64,000 nucleotides of DNA from Acanthornis magna (taxonomy: Eukaryota > Chordata > Aves > Passeriformes > Acanthizidae), in NCBI GenBank assembly GCA_036785705.1, contig JAWUZG010000084.1:8259501-8323500 (forward strand), written 5' to 3'. The position numbers and the translations under genes are program-made. The notes under the pieces were generated by a model. The model worked only from the letters and a program-made list of their open reading frames with translations, made no database searches and was not told the origin of the DNA. How positions within the stretch are numbered: position 1 is the stretch's first letter; each line of letters starts with the position of its first letter. Shown here piece after piece: positions 38,478 to 50,600 of the stretch.

Positions 38478-41400
38478 CTGCATGCTTTTTTTTCCCCCCT
38501 AAAGAATTAAAGTAGTGAAATGGATTCTGAGAAGCTGTACTTTTGAATTCAAGTCTAATTTCCTGAAGATGTTTGTAACCCAACACTTTGCCTAAGCCTC
38601 AGGGCAACAGATCCCTGAATGCATTTCTTTCTGTGGTGATAAAATAATTTCTTCACAAAAGCCCAACTTTTTGAGGGACCTTTAAGCCACAGAATGCTTC
38701 CAGCCTCTGATAACATTAAATAAATTAAGAATTTGTCCGCTGTTCTCACCACAGAGATACATCCCATATGTTTGTTGTGCTTATTGTCAGTAGAAAGAGA
38801 GGTCAAACAGCTATTCCTTCCTGTACTGTTTTGTCTCAATGTGCAGGAGATACGTCAAGGAAGTTTGGGGTCTTGCATTCCAGCAGTGAGGAAGTTGTCT
38901 GCTCTGTGACAGAGAAAGGGTTGCTTGCTTGGTTTTTTTCTTTCGCTTGTGGAAGGTCCATCGAAGCAGCCTCTGTGTTAGGAAATAACAGTATTTTGGC
39001 AGTCTTTTCAAATTACACAGAAAATGCAAGGTTTACAGGAGATCATTGGGATAAATAACTTCTTTTCTGCTATAACTTCATTTCTGTGGTTCATTGCATG
39101 GGTGTAGACACAATAGAGCATTTTGAGCTGGCCTTGATTAAAGGTTAAACAATTGGTTTCTCCCTCACTTGCCTTGGGGCAGATGCATGTTTCTGTGTTG
39201 TAATTTTTTGTTTGAATTACCAGGTATACATCAATAGGTGATGTAAAGAAAGATTCAGCCGCCTTTTCCTCTTTTTATCTTACCTGAGAGAGTATGGTCC
39301 TGATTTATAGAAATTCCCTAATAGCTAATTCCCTTTTTGATGCTTTTTCCCTTTAACGAGGCTGGGTTTCTCTCCCGGGCCTTGACTCCTTTCTGTGCAA
39401 TGGCACCCAGCTCTGCCAGGCTGCCCTATAAACTGGGGTGTGCACAGTGCGCGAGGCCATGATCTGCAGCCTCCCATTCCTTTGGCAGGGTGTGAGTGCA
39501 AAAAGAGCTTTCTTGCTCTAATGGCTGTGAAAAGCAAGCACAAGTGGAACACACTCTGCAGATCGATTCTGAATTGCTGAGTGAATGCTTTCAAAAAACA
39601 TTTTCTTTGTTGCCAGTTTCCTATGCCGTGGCTTCCAACCCTTCCGGCTTGAAAGGCAAAGACATTATTTCAAAACCTTTAGGGTTCTGGAAATCAATAA
39701 ATGGGGAAGATTCTCTGCTTTGTTTCAGAGCAGCACAAAAGGACAAAAGCCACCCCGTCTGGATGCAGACGCAGGGAGAGAGCATAGATGGGTTTTATTC
39801 TGTGTAAGCTCCAGCACACAGAGTATCTCCTGGTGAGAAGAGCAGGTATGAGAAGAGAGAATGGTAAAACAGTTGTAATCTGAATTTGGTCAATCATCTC
39901 TGGGGGTTTCAAACAAGATGGCCGGAGCCTGAACTCCGTTCTCACTTCAGTGGAGCAGAATTTGGTGTTCAATGGAAAGGTGTTGGTCTTTCCTTCTCTT
40001 TCTTGGGCTATCCTCCATGGAAAAAGTCCTAGTTTTTAATAAACACACTCCAAAACTCCTACTGAGCAGGGTGATTTGGGAACCCCTTATGTGGGCTGTA
40101 AGACCTCTGGTTGAAGAGCACAACTGGAGTGTACTTCTGGCTCCATGTCTGGGGAATCTGTGGTGAATCAAAGCAGCAGTGACATTCTTGCTCTCCCTCC
40201 TGGCAGAGAAGCACCTGGCCTTGACCTGCTGGAAATGGGGTGGATCTCCAGTGAGATAGCTCATGCCAAGGAGGAAGGTGGGCAATACTGAGTGTACAGA
40301 GCCAGGAGAAGAGCAGTACATGAGAAGAGAGGAAGGTGAACAGTGGAACAAAAAAGGAAAACAACTGTAATGGGAAAAATGAACTCAGTCTCAAAAAGTA
40401 AAATGCAATAATTTTTCTAATCAGATGGAGCTGCCAGATGAACTCCTTCTTCCCAAATTACCAGGATAATCTCTTTATTCTGTTGCATCTCATCCACTAG
40501 TCTGGCTGCCATGAATTATAGCCCTTTACAGAATGGGCATGTTCGGTAAGCAGAGCTGACCTGTAAAATAAGAGCTTTCTTAAATGGGATATGAGGAGAT
40601 CATTTGGCTACGCAGCCAAGCTTGCAGTCTCCTTTAATGAAAGTTTTGTTTTAGACTTTCCAAAAGAGATAGAGGGGGGCCTTGCAGCAATTGCATAATT
40701 TTAAATATTAAGGGTGTAAATTTGATAAAGCCTCAAACCATGCACAAGGCTTAATTTTTCCATATTTTCAAGATGGCTTGTACATTGGCTAATGAAGTTC
40801 AACTTTGTTTCTGATGTTTTAAAGCTGAGTTTACTTTCTAGTACGTCTTTCATGCTCTACCAGTTAGTTTCCTGGATTACAAGCAGGGAACTCAATAGAG
40901 ATATGCTTGCATCCTGTTACAGATGCTTCTTTGAACTTTTGCCACTTTATGGATGTCCTTGTTTCCTTGTAATGATTTTTCAGTATTTACTTGAGAGAGA
41001 AGAATGCTCAGTCAGTCTCTGCTAATTTTATTAAAGGTAGTTCTCAAAATGAAGGATGGTGCAGAACTGACACTTAGAAACTTATTCACAAACCTGAGCA
41101 TTGGCCCAGCATTGTAACTGCAGTAAGAGCTGCTTCATGACACATGCTGGGGCAAATAAATGGTGTGTTCCTTTGTATGAATGGTCAATGTAATTTCTTT
41201 GACAATTGCCAGAAGCAGAGATATTTCAGAGAGGAGTCTTGCTTTTGTGACTCCACTGTGGTAGGAAACCACCCTGAAAACAGACTTTGCTATAAACAGA
41301 ACTAAGACCAAAAAAAATATTTTCCTGCCTTAGAGAGTGTAAGTGTTCTTACTGACACAAAAATAAAGTCTCTGTTTTGACTTGTGTCATGTTGAGCTGT

Positions 41401-44380
41401 TTGATAATTCAGTAACTAGTAACAATTGTGTGTGTTATATGTACACACATTCAACAGGATCCTTAAATAAATTGCTTGCGTAATTGTGCAAAATGGAAAT
41501 GAATAATTTGTTGTCAAGTAGGTCCTTGCAAACAGTAATTTACCCAAGAAACTCTCAAGGACAGCAGGGAAACAGGAAGGAAAGAAGAGTGAGGGAGAAA
41601 AATGTAACAGCAGAGGAAGCAGACTAGATAGGGGAAGTGAAGATGCAAGAACACTGAATACTCAGGAACAAATGGGACGAGTTGGCCATGAGTACGCACA
41701 GGTTAAAAATCAGGAACAAAACCCTCAGAGCAGTGGGAGACTAGAACTGCCTTCCATGACCCTGTGGACCAAAAGTGCAGTTTCCAGGATGGAGCTTTAA
41801 CCCCTTCTGGAAAGCCTTACAGGAAGTGTACACCTGTGGGACCAGGAGCTGATAGTCCAGACAGCACTCTCATATTCTGTGTTTCTATACTTCTTTTCCC
41901 ATGTTAAACCATAATCTTGAGTATGAACAGCAGATAGGTAAGGGTTAGACTGAATGTTGCACAAAAACCCCCTCAACATAGCCATTTATTTCCAAAAAAT
42001 ATACTATTAATAATAAATGTCATAGCAATCATTATGAGGCTACAGCTCATCTTGCATTCAGAAAGTGAAAACCTCCTTTACTAAGTATTTCTGGGGTTTT
42101 GTCATTAGCAGTTGCTATTTTATATGCAGTCACATAGTAACTAGACAGTAAGTGGTAGTAGTAAAGCAGATTTAATTAGGTTTTTTTAAGAACTTTTCAT
42201 GTGAGACCCAGTCCTCACCTCTGGTGGGAATGGGCAGAGGTACATGGGCAGAATCTTTATTAAGGTTATTATAGTTCAGCCTACAAAGTTGGTGACATTC
42301 CGTTTTGAGTCTTTGTGTAAATCCACGCAAGAAAATTATACTGATTTTTTTTTTTTTTTAAATAACGGACGAGTTTGCACAGAGTCCAGTTGATTCCTAA
42401 ATCCATCTGTTCAAACCAGTATGTTATGCACAGTAAATCAGGAAACTCATGAAAAATGAGAAGTGGTGTTATCATATTAGAGAATTTTGCTCTCTTTGGC
42501 AATACATATATAATGCCAGTTCCCATAATCGACCAGACTTTTCCCTGTACTTTCAGAAGCCTGCAGGCAAAATGGAAGCGAATGCCGTGGGCATTATGGT
42601 GTTGATTATATGGTGTATCCGTTTTCATATCCTGGATGTCTGACCATAGCCTGTGGGCATCTGTAACACAGGAGCAGGTCCTACTAACTCATGCATTTGT
42701 TACTTGTGTCTACAGCTGCACTTTATATTGGTTTGGAGCACTTCTGCTGTTAAAGCTGCTCTAAGAACTATTTTGAGTAAGTCGCCCTGAATGGCTAATT
42801 CTGTTCTGGCTATTAGGTTTCACAGGTACAGCTCCTCATTAGATCCCAACTATTCTTCCCCGAGACTGCCCTGCTTTCCAAGTTCTATTTTCATTCCTTT
42901 TTTTTTTTACTCCTGTTTCTCTAATAATCAGTGTCCCCATGGGCGTGTAAAAGCCTTGCACAAGCTTGAATCACTCAGAACAATGTTTTGGTATTAGGTT
43001 CCTATCATGAGAATGTGAGGTGTCATGAAGAAAAATAATAAAATATGTTTTTATAGAGATGGAATTGGAGGGTAAGGGACAAGGGAAAGATATAGAGAAT
43101 TTGTATTTTACTTTGTCAGTCTCCTGAAAAATGGTATCTTGCTTTTCATTCTAAACTCAATGTTTCTATTGTTGGGAGGGAAAAAAAGTAAAAGAAAGAA
43201 AAGGTTTAGTTTTTCTACTAAATGCACTAGTTTAAGTTTCTGGAACTTTGACTTCTTGAACAATGTTTCACTTTACCCACATGAATGTATGTTATTCAGA
43301 GCTCAAGAGGAGATATTTTTCCTCTACTTTTGGGGAAAAAATCTTGGTGGTGTTAATAGGAGCTAACCAAAGAAGCTGAGTAGTGTTTTTTGGCTATTTT
43401 GGGGCTTGCTTTCTTATCTTTTGGTAACTTGGTTTTCTTCCCCATCTTGAAATCCTGTTTACTTACTATCTTCTCCTGTACCTTGTCCCTGAAATAATTA
43501 TTTTACTTCTCAGTAGAATGTTTTCCTCCAAAGCACAGTAAAGCCCAGTTATTGATAGTGTCCCTACTGTACACATAGCAAAATGCCCTCTTGGATCATA
43601 GCTGGTTGAAATTTTCATAAAGAGTTTTGTCCACAGAAGTCTATTTCTTGAGCTTCTGGGTACAAAATAATACTTAAACAACATTTGTGGGGGATGGGAT
43701 GATACTGGTATGAAGTTTTAAGTTATTCTTAAATTGTAGGATATTTTTAAAGTGATTTCTCTGCAACAGTACTATTTTTAAATAAATGTATTTCTGTGTG
43801 GAGACCTGAGGCTGTTTCCCCTGCCTGGCTTGCTTTATCTGTTTTGGTGTGCTGTTCTCCTGCATGGAATGGTATCTCTGTTTGCAGAGGTTGTAGTTCC
43901 AGTCCTCTTGGCTGGCTGTACAGAAGAGTAACTTTCTTTTCCTGGACTTCATCAATAGTCCTGCTCGGTGTGTGCTTCCCCGGGCAATTTGATTCCATCT
44001 AAAAACACTCTCTGAGAGTCATGCTTAGTGTCTTAAAGCATTCCTAACCAGGCTACTGCAAAGGATGAGGCTTAAGACATGCTTTCTCTGTCCTGGAGAA
44101 AAAGTTTCTGTCTGTGCGACTAACCTACCTACCTGGTTTCCCTACAAGGCTGTGGGGGCTTGGGAATCTCATGAAAAATCAAAAGTGAATAGGCTGAGTG
44201 GTTAAGGATGAGAGATGGAAATCTGTTGTGCTGAAAGTATCCCATGGCAATATCAGAAATTTTGTGTATGAGTAGGAGCAGTTGCACATGAAACGACCTA
44301 TCCACAGAAGAGGCAGGCTTTGCATTGAGGCATTCTTTGTTTCCAAAGGCAGAAAAAAGCCAAAGGAAGTATTCTGCTAT

Positions 44381-44495
44381 TCCCATTTTACAGAAAGGAG
44401 AGAGATATGAGATGTTTAGCTCAGAAATGCCCAGGAAGCATATGATAAAGTAGGAAACGGAGCTCGAAGCTTTTGTGTCCCAGTCAGTGTTCTGA
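44381..44495 (-). mobile_element. MIR-like (CORE-SINE) relic, minus strand
   Basis: The + strand reads TCCCATTTTACAGAAAGGAG, later TTTAGCTCAGAAATGCCCA, then AGTAGGAAACGGAGCT and TTGTGTCCCAGTCAGTGTTC. This follows in order the reverse complement of MIR: CCCATTTTACAGATGAGG, then TGACTTGCCCA, then GGCAGAGCTGGGA, then CCAGGTCTGTCTGACT. The match is patchy, as expected of a very old SINE. Recognised from memory of the consensus, not by alignment. Confidence 0.5.
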
Positions 44496-46249
44496 AGAAG
44501 GACCAGCTTTTAAGAGGCACATGTCCTGAATACTCTGTTATTAATAGTGATTTACATAACAGCTTGTAGCCCCATTTCAATATTACAGAATAGGACTCAC
44601 TCTTGTTTTGTGAAAATGACCTGGATTTATATCAGCTGTAATAAAATACTGTTGCAGAGAAGGGCTGTGAAGAGGGGGGAGGGAGTATGAAACTAAAAAT
44701 AAGAAATATGTACAGTACATAATTCTAACAATGTTATCTGAAAGACAGTAAAAATAGACTCAATTAGATATTGTCAGAGCTTTTTTCTCCATGCAGCTGC
44801 CTAGCCAAATATGACAATTTTTCAACAATATAAAAGTTCTAACACAATGCACGATACATTGTACTGAATTCATTAACACTTTGCTACCTTAAACATCATT
44901 GTAAAGAAGGAAAATAATGTAAGAGAAGCTTGTCATTTTTTGTTGTTGTTCCTTTTGTTTCTGTGACATGTTTGGAATTGCATGCCTGCGAGAGTTTTGT
45001 GATCTAAATTTAATGATCCTAAAAGGGATTTAGTAAGATATTGTTCTTTTCTCCTGCAGACATCCCTAGGCTGAGTGCTACATGAAAAGTGTGACTCAAT
45101 TATACAAAAAATTTAATTTATCTTTAAAAATAAAAAGCTTTTTTCATGCAGTATTTCCACAGGGATGTAGCCTTAGTGTAGAGCTTTCCTAGCTCTGCTT
45201 TGCAACAGTGTAATTCCTATAGAAAGAGAATTTGCATGCAGTGCATAGAATATCTGTGTGCACATATGTGCCCCCTTTTTTGTGAATAAAGACATTATGA
45301 TGGCAGTTGATGTATTTGGCTTTGATTTTGCAATGGAATCTGCAGATCTCTGCTCTCATTCAGAGCTGTCAGTTTACAGAATTACTGGAGAGGACAGTTG
45401 GTCACAGTGCAGATATTAAAACTTTAAAATACAGATCTTCAGCACTAGACTGAAACTTCTGGTCCAGTTATAATCCAGATTTTTAGTTACCTTTCTCTTA
45501 CAAAGTACTATATTTGAGATAGATAGAAATTTGCAAAATTATTGGGGGTTAATTTAGAGTCAGAAGCAGGAAGAACATGTTGAAAATAAAAAGTAAAATA
45601 ATCATTGGTTTGGGCATGCTGTTGGGCTTTAAGAATATTTTTTGTGGATGTAATGTGCTCTGTCCGTTCCCTGTGGCTTGACCATCATACTTGAACTAGA
45701 GAGAAAGAAAACCACCAGGACTGAAGAAGACTCTGATGCATTTTTGAAAGGAGATAAGGCTGATGACTGAGAAACCATCAGTTATTGGGCAATATAATAA
45801 ATTTACAAATCTCTTATTTCTTCTTTTGTTTCAGTTTAGTGCAATGTGAACTTCTGGAAAATTATATGGAATAATGCATTTGAAGCTGGACAAAACTTAT
45901 CAGCGTTCTTTTATCAGCTGTGCCCTTTAACCCTTAGCCCTGGGCATGAGAAAAGACATCTATTTTGTGTGCTCAGAGCATGAACAAAGAGGGTTGCTGT
46001 GATTACTTAATCAGAATATGGTAGGTGATAGCATTGAGTTTCTGGGAGGCTAGACTAGAGTCCTCTTCACTCCCAGCAAGGAATTCGTAGCTGTGTAGAT
46101 CCAATTTTCCTGTTGCTGAAATGCAGAATACCAGACTGACATGGAGTTTGCATTGCTACAGATACATGTGGGTGCAGGTACTGGATTCTCTCTGCTTCTC
46201 CTTTCTAAAGTGACCTTGAGAAAACTGCTTCTTCTTTCTGACCCTGGCC
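44496..46249. other. Intergenic; no gene seen
   Basis: AT-rich, no recognisable frame or repeat. Confidence 0.65.
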
Positions 46250-46380
46250 ACCATCTCTCGAGGTATTTAAAGGGCACTCAGATGTGACACGTGGGGGTGT
46301 GGTTTAATGGTGGCCTTGGCAGTGCTAATGGCTGGGCGCAATGACCTTAAAGGTCTTTTCCAACCTAAACAGTTCTATGG
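46250..46380 (+). mobile_element. CR1 LINE, 3'-terminal fragment (plus strand)
   Basis: Contains the CR1 3'-end words in order: GAGGTATTTAAAGG, TGTGGTTTAATGGTGG, CTTGGCAGTGCTAATGG, CAATGACCTTAAAGGTCTTT, TCCAACCTAAACAGTTCTAT. Only one terminal ATTCTATG-like unit remains. The copy is truncated at its 5' end and diverged by substitutions, and its 5' boundary is approximate. It lies about 650 bp before the solo LTR and is in the opposite orientation to the other CR1 copy at 36.0 kb. Confidence 0.92.
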
Positions 46381-47025
46381 AGACACTGGAATGCAAAAAC
46401 TTTGAATATATGCATCTCTGGAATGCTCTTCACAGCAGTGATATAAAAGTTGCATCATTATCTGTGGCATCTTGCCCTGAATTAAACTGGGTTCTGCATG
46501 GAAAGACACTGTACCAGTCAAACACTGAAGAGACTAAGCCAGCTGAAGAGAGAGAGGTGTACACTGCCCACCATAGGATATGATTAGCATGAAAGAGCAA
46601 GATAATATTTATCAGGGAAGCATTAGACAGTGCAGGCAGTAAAAATGGTGCTGGCAGCTGAGAAACACCCTATGCCAAGGAAGTCCTTTCATATTGTACT
46701 TCCTTACTTTCTACATAAATAAAACACCAGTCTGCACAAGAAAAAATAGTGGAATAGGTGAAGGCACAAAACCACCAAACTAAATCAAAATCAAAACCAA
46801 ACAACAACAACAACAATGTAAAACCACCCCTAAACCAACACCACCCGCCTTCCTTGCCCCCCAGTATGGCCTGGACATCTCTCTGAAAGCCTAGAAAAAG
46901 GCTGGCTAAACTAGAAGTATTTCAGTCACCACAAATATCATGGGAACAAAATGACACAGCAGCTGATCTAATAGTGCATTAGTTAGAAAACAAGAAATTA
47001 TGGAAAATATGTATTTTTCATTGTA
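46381..47025. other. Intergenic spacer between CR1 and LTR; no gene seen
   Basis: Contains an A/C-rich low-complexity tract with five CAA units (46766-46850). No supportable frame. Confidence 0.65.
46766..46850. repeat. A/C-rich low-complexity tract with (CAA)n
   Basis: Composed almost wholly of A and C on this strand, with a CAA microsatellite core at about 46800-46815 and CCACC-type words after it. Confidence 0.85.
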
Positions 47026-47031
47026 GAAAAC
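47026..47031. repeat. Target-site duplication, left copy (GAAAAC)
   Basis: GAAAAC abuts the TG start of the LTR and is repeated at 47678-47683 directly after its CA end. Confidence 0.8.
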
Positions 47032-47386
47032 TGAGGAGGGTCATCCCACCGTCGCCGCCCTCTCCAGGGCGAGCTCTGCCTCATCAGGTGGGGACAGCTT
47101 TGATGGGCAGGACACTGAAATGTAGGGCCACCCTTGGGGCGGACCCTGGGAGTGGTTTCTGCCTCGGCCCCTCCCACTCTTCTAGCTGTTTCCCTGCCAC
47201 TCCAGCTCAGAGGCTGGCCTTGGGAGTGGCCTCCACCCTGACCCTGCCCTTTGTTCTGGCAACTTCGGGACAGTTACTTTGTTCATTGGTTAGTTTGTAT
47301 TTGGTTCCACCCCTGTTTATGTTCCATTGGTTTATGTGTTTTGAATCCACCCCTATACCCGTACCTGACTGGTTGATGTGCCCCTG

Positions 47387-47392
47387 TTAAAA
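47387..47392 (+). promoter_or_regulatory. TATA-like box of the solo LTR
   Basis: TTAAAA lies 60 bp downstream of the second inverted CCAAT box and 80 bp upstream of the LTR poly(A) signal, the expected place for the U3 core promoter. Confidence 0.55.
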
Positions 47393-47466
47393 CCCCGTGC
47401 TGAGCCCTGATCGGGGGGCTTCTTCATCCTGTCCCACCGCGCTCCACTACCTCCACCCTGTTCTTC

Positions 47467-47472
47467 AATAAA
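47467..47472 (+). promoter_or_regulatory. LTR poly(A) signal AATAAA
   Basis: Canonical hexamer inside the LTR downstream of the TATA-like box, marking the R region; followed by a G/T-containing stretch (GTGGTTAGGAGG). Confidence 0.7.
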
Positions 47473-47677
47473 GTGGTTAGGAGGACGAACCCAGACTCTC
47501 GCCTCTTACCTTCTTGGGCCCTTAACCCAACAAGAGCCTGAGCTGAGACCAACTTGCCCTGAGCCGCAGCGCCTCAGCACGAGACACCCGTGCGAAGCCT
47601 TCGTGGAGGCTGCGCGCGTCGGGAGCGAGGGCCGCCTGGCTGCCGGGCCAGTGCTGCTAAGAAAGCAGACGACAACA

Positions 47678-47683
47678 GAAAAC
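47678..47683. repeat. Target-site duplication, right copy (GAAAAC)
   Basis: Identical to 47026-47031, directly after the CA end of the LTR. Confidence 0.8.
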
Positions 47684-50600
47684 ATGTGCTGCATTCAACG
47701 TTCATACCTATAAGTGAACAAAATTTAACTCTATCCCAGCCGAATACAGTATAGCGTGTGTCTCACTATGGAAGAAGTTTTTGCTATGTCATGGTGGAAA
47801 AACACAGAAAGTCAAAGAGCAAAATCATTTTATTTTTTAAGATGTAGAGGAACACTTTAAATTCAGTCACCTTCTGGATAAGCTTACTGAGATCATTCTT
47901 CTTACCATTCCCCACTGTGTAATGATTGTTTCAGTTCCAACTGAGCTGAAATTAAGCCTCTCTCTTTCACTGAAGCTTTGTTTTCATAAAGTCAGTAATT
48001 ACAATTAAATTCAAACCACATACATTTGTATGCATATCCTTGTAAAGTCTCCTCTCTAGCATTGCTGTGTGGTCATGGCCGCACCACCTAGAACCTGCTG
48101 ACATCTGCTGAGGATCTTGGCGGATAGGGCAGCCTGATTTGCATTATGTTTTTAGTAATTCTTTGCTAATACTGAAGCAGTCCAGTGGTAGGCTTTGTGG
48201 CAGTAGTCTTCAGAGAGTAGAACAGCAACATGATCGAAGGTATGTGCTACTAAATGATGTAAAATATGTGTAGCCACTTCTAATTTGGGAATATACAGTT
48301 TGCTAGTCCTTTATTTAGGGATACAAGGCCTGATATTTTAGAGTCCAACAGAATCAATTGCACTTTGCCAATCAGCCTTGATAGTTGATTTATTTACCTT
48401 ATGAATTTTATAGTAAGATTGGATGGGAGCAAGAGGGAATGGGTCTACATTGCCCTAAATTACGCTGATGTTCACTAAGGTGCTCTTTACTGCTTTTCAC
48501 AGCGTTACTGTGGACTTTTAAACAGTTGAAGGATTTCTGTTCCAGGGAGGTTTGTGTTCGAATAGTGAATGAGTCCCTTATCATAGTTACAAAAGTGTCT
48601 GTTTGTTAGAGCTCTCCAAGTTCCTTTCAGATGAAAGATGCTAATAGATGTAAGATAATGTGTACATGCAAGAATGTCGTCATTAATAAATATTGAAGAA
48701 AAAAAAGCTCTCTGTGAACGATGTAAAATAACACCAATGAGTATTTAATCTGCTTTTTAAATTGAATTTTCAGCTTAAAGAGGGAAACTTTTCTTCTTGT
48801 TTGAAAAATTAAAATAGAAAAATGAATATTGAAATGTATTGGCTTGGGATTTTCAATGCAGTTTAAATAACTAATTAAGAAAAAGTTGCAGGGAGGAAAA
48901 ACATTAAAATATGCAATAATTTATTTTTAATAAGTGTAAAACAGATTATTTTAATTACCGCATCTTTAAAAATATGGGGTAAATAAAATGCCTTAAATTG
49001 TCATTCATAGAGATTTGGAATTGAAGTGTAGAGATTAAAGCCTTTTATCAGTAGATGTAGACAAAAGAGCTAATGAATAACGAACGCAGAAATTAACTGA
49101 ATTGACATCTACTTTTTTTTTTTTTATTTCCCATGTCCACTGATGTTTTTTCCCTTCTCTGGTTTTGCTTTTCAGAATAAGCTATTAGCCAGGTGAGGTT
49201 TCATGGTATCTTCTACACCATTATTTTCTTTGTGTAAAGCTTTCAAGCTGCTTTTAGATATACCTCCTTGCCTTTAGAATAGCAGCTACCTGGTTGACCC
49301 CTTCTGCTGCACAAGGACTTGAAGGTAGATTCTAGTCTATATAAATTTTTTGCACTTAATTTTCAGTCGCCCGGGTTTCCATTGAAATCTTTGTAAGCAA
49401 CACTGCCAAAATCGCCTAACGCCAATCAAGCTTTGGCAAAGGCTTCACACCCTGGCTGGAGTTAATATTTTATATTACTACATAAATGTTGGGTCCAAGT
49501 GCTCCCTATTTATTTCATAACTTTTTCAGAGGGGTTTCGAGGAGCCGTCCAGCTGTCTGGCAGTGCATGAACTCTGTTCTCTGAACCCAAGTGTCTCTTG
49601 GAGAGCTCTGTCTGGCAGTGCAAATTTCCCCCTTTTGATGCAACAAATTCCTTGCAGAAACAGTGCGCAACAGAGCCATACTCACTGTGCTATGTCAAGT
49701 GCGGGTAAGGTTCCCTTCTCTGTGCTAGCATGTGCTTTTTGTGGGCTTGCTCAAAACCATCTAAATGACATGCACTCTGTGTTACTTGCCTGGTGTTTAC
49801 CCAAAAGCCGAGTCTGACCCCAAAGTGCTGTATTTGTCCTGGTTGTTATAGGGTTGTAGGCTCATTGTGCATAAATGAGTAATTGTCCTTTGGAGGCCTG
49901 GGCTTTAGTTCACCCTGTTAGGGCTGCTGAGCCAACGAGCGCAGAAAGAGCTGTACTTTGGCATCATCCCAAAAAGTTAGAGGTCGCGAGCCAAAAACCC
50001 CAGGAAAGCCTTTCAGCTTTCCCGTCAGCCCAGTGTGCTGGAGTTCAGAGCTGCTGATCTCACCTGGAACAGGACAGCAGCAGGAAGGTGGGGGAAGGGA
50101 CAACTCTTTTCAGGGAAGGAGTGTGCAAGCTCTCCAAGCCTTCCAGCAGCTGGAGAAGCTGTCCTCCCAGTAAGCAGGGAAACAAGTCATCTTTTGTGTC
50201 GAGTTTTTATGAGAAATATTTGTTCTCCTGTTGGCTTCTATTGTGCATCTGCCTTTTCTGCTTCTTTAAGGAGGAGAAGATACGCCAAGAAACCTATATC
50301 AGTAAGCTAAAATAGTTCTGTCATGTCTTCCTCTCATTTTAGTGCTCCAGCTATTCTTCTAAGTGGGGAAAAATAATCTGGGAGTCACAGGCAGTTTTGC
50401 TGTTTTTGAAGGAAACATGAAAGATGGGAGGATTTGGCCCGATGGTAGCTGAAAGCACTCAGGCTCTGCCAGGATTTAATTCCTTGTGAACTCTGACCTG
50501 GAATGAATACAACATATGTGCTACTGTTCCTCTATAATTTAGCATCCCTTTTTCCTGTGTGGGTTTTTCTCTCCCCCCTCCCCGTTTGTTTCTGTTAAAC

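Larger units (their letters stand above)
36154..44380. other. Intergenic; no gene seen
   Basis: Holds a pure pyrimidine tract (37236-37277) and a perfect hairpin (38451-38477). The stretch 39350-39500 is somewhat GC-richer. Purine-skewed patches near 40200-40400 and 41560-41700 produce long but unconvincing frames on the opposite strand. A T15 run sits near 42345. No mobile element was recognised. Confidence 0.65.
47032..47677 (+). mobile_element. Solo LTR of an endogenous retrovirus, 646 bp
   Basis: Starts TGAGGAGG and ends GACAACA, so it has the canonical TG...CA ends, and is flanked by identical 6-bp direct repeats GAAAAC. Base composition jumps from AT-rich to GC- and CpG-rich at both ends. 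Internal signals are in LTR order on the + strand: two inverted CCAAT boxes (ATTGG at 47285 and 47326), a TATA-like TTAAAA at 47387-47392, and AATAAA at 47467-47472. That suggests U3 of about 380 bp, a short R of about 75 bp, and U5 of about 185 bp (inferred). No gag, pol or env sequence adjoins it, so it is the product of LTR-LTR recombination. A 6-bp duplication is usual for alpharetrovirus/class II avian elements. The preserved duplication suggests a fairly recent insertion. Confidence 0.88.

Noticed and set aside
39947..40394. Overlapping 134- and 111-codon minus-strand frames
   Set aside because: They lie opposite a purine-rich stretch, which removes stop codons on the complementary strand, and neither peptide is recognisable.
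47506..47694. 62-codon minus-strand frame over the GC-rich LTR end
   Set aside because: It is a by-product of LTR composition and crosses the LTR/flank boundary at 47677.
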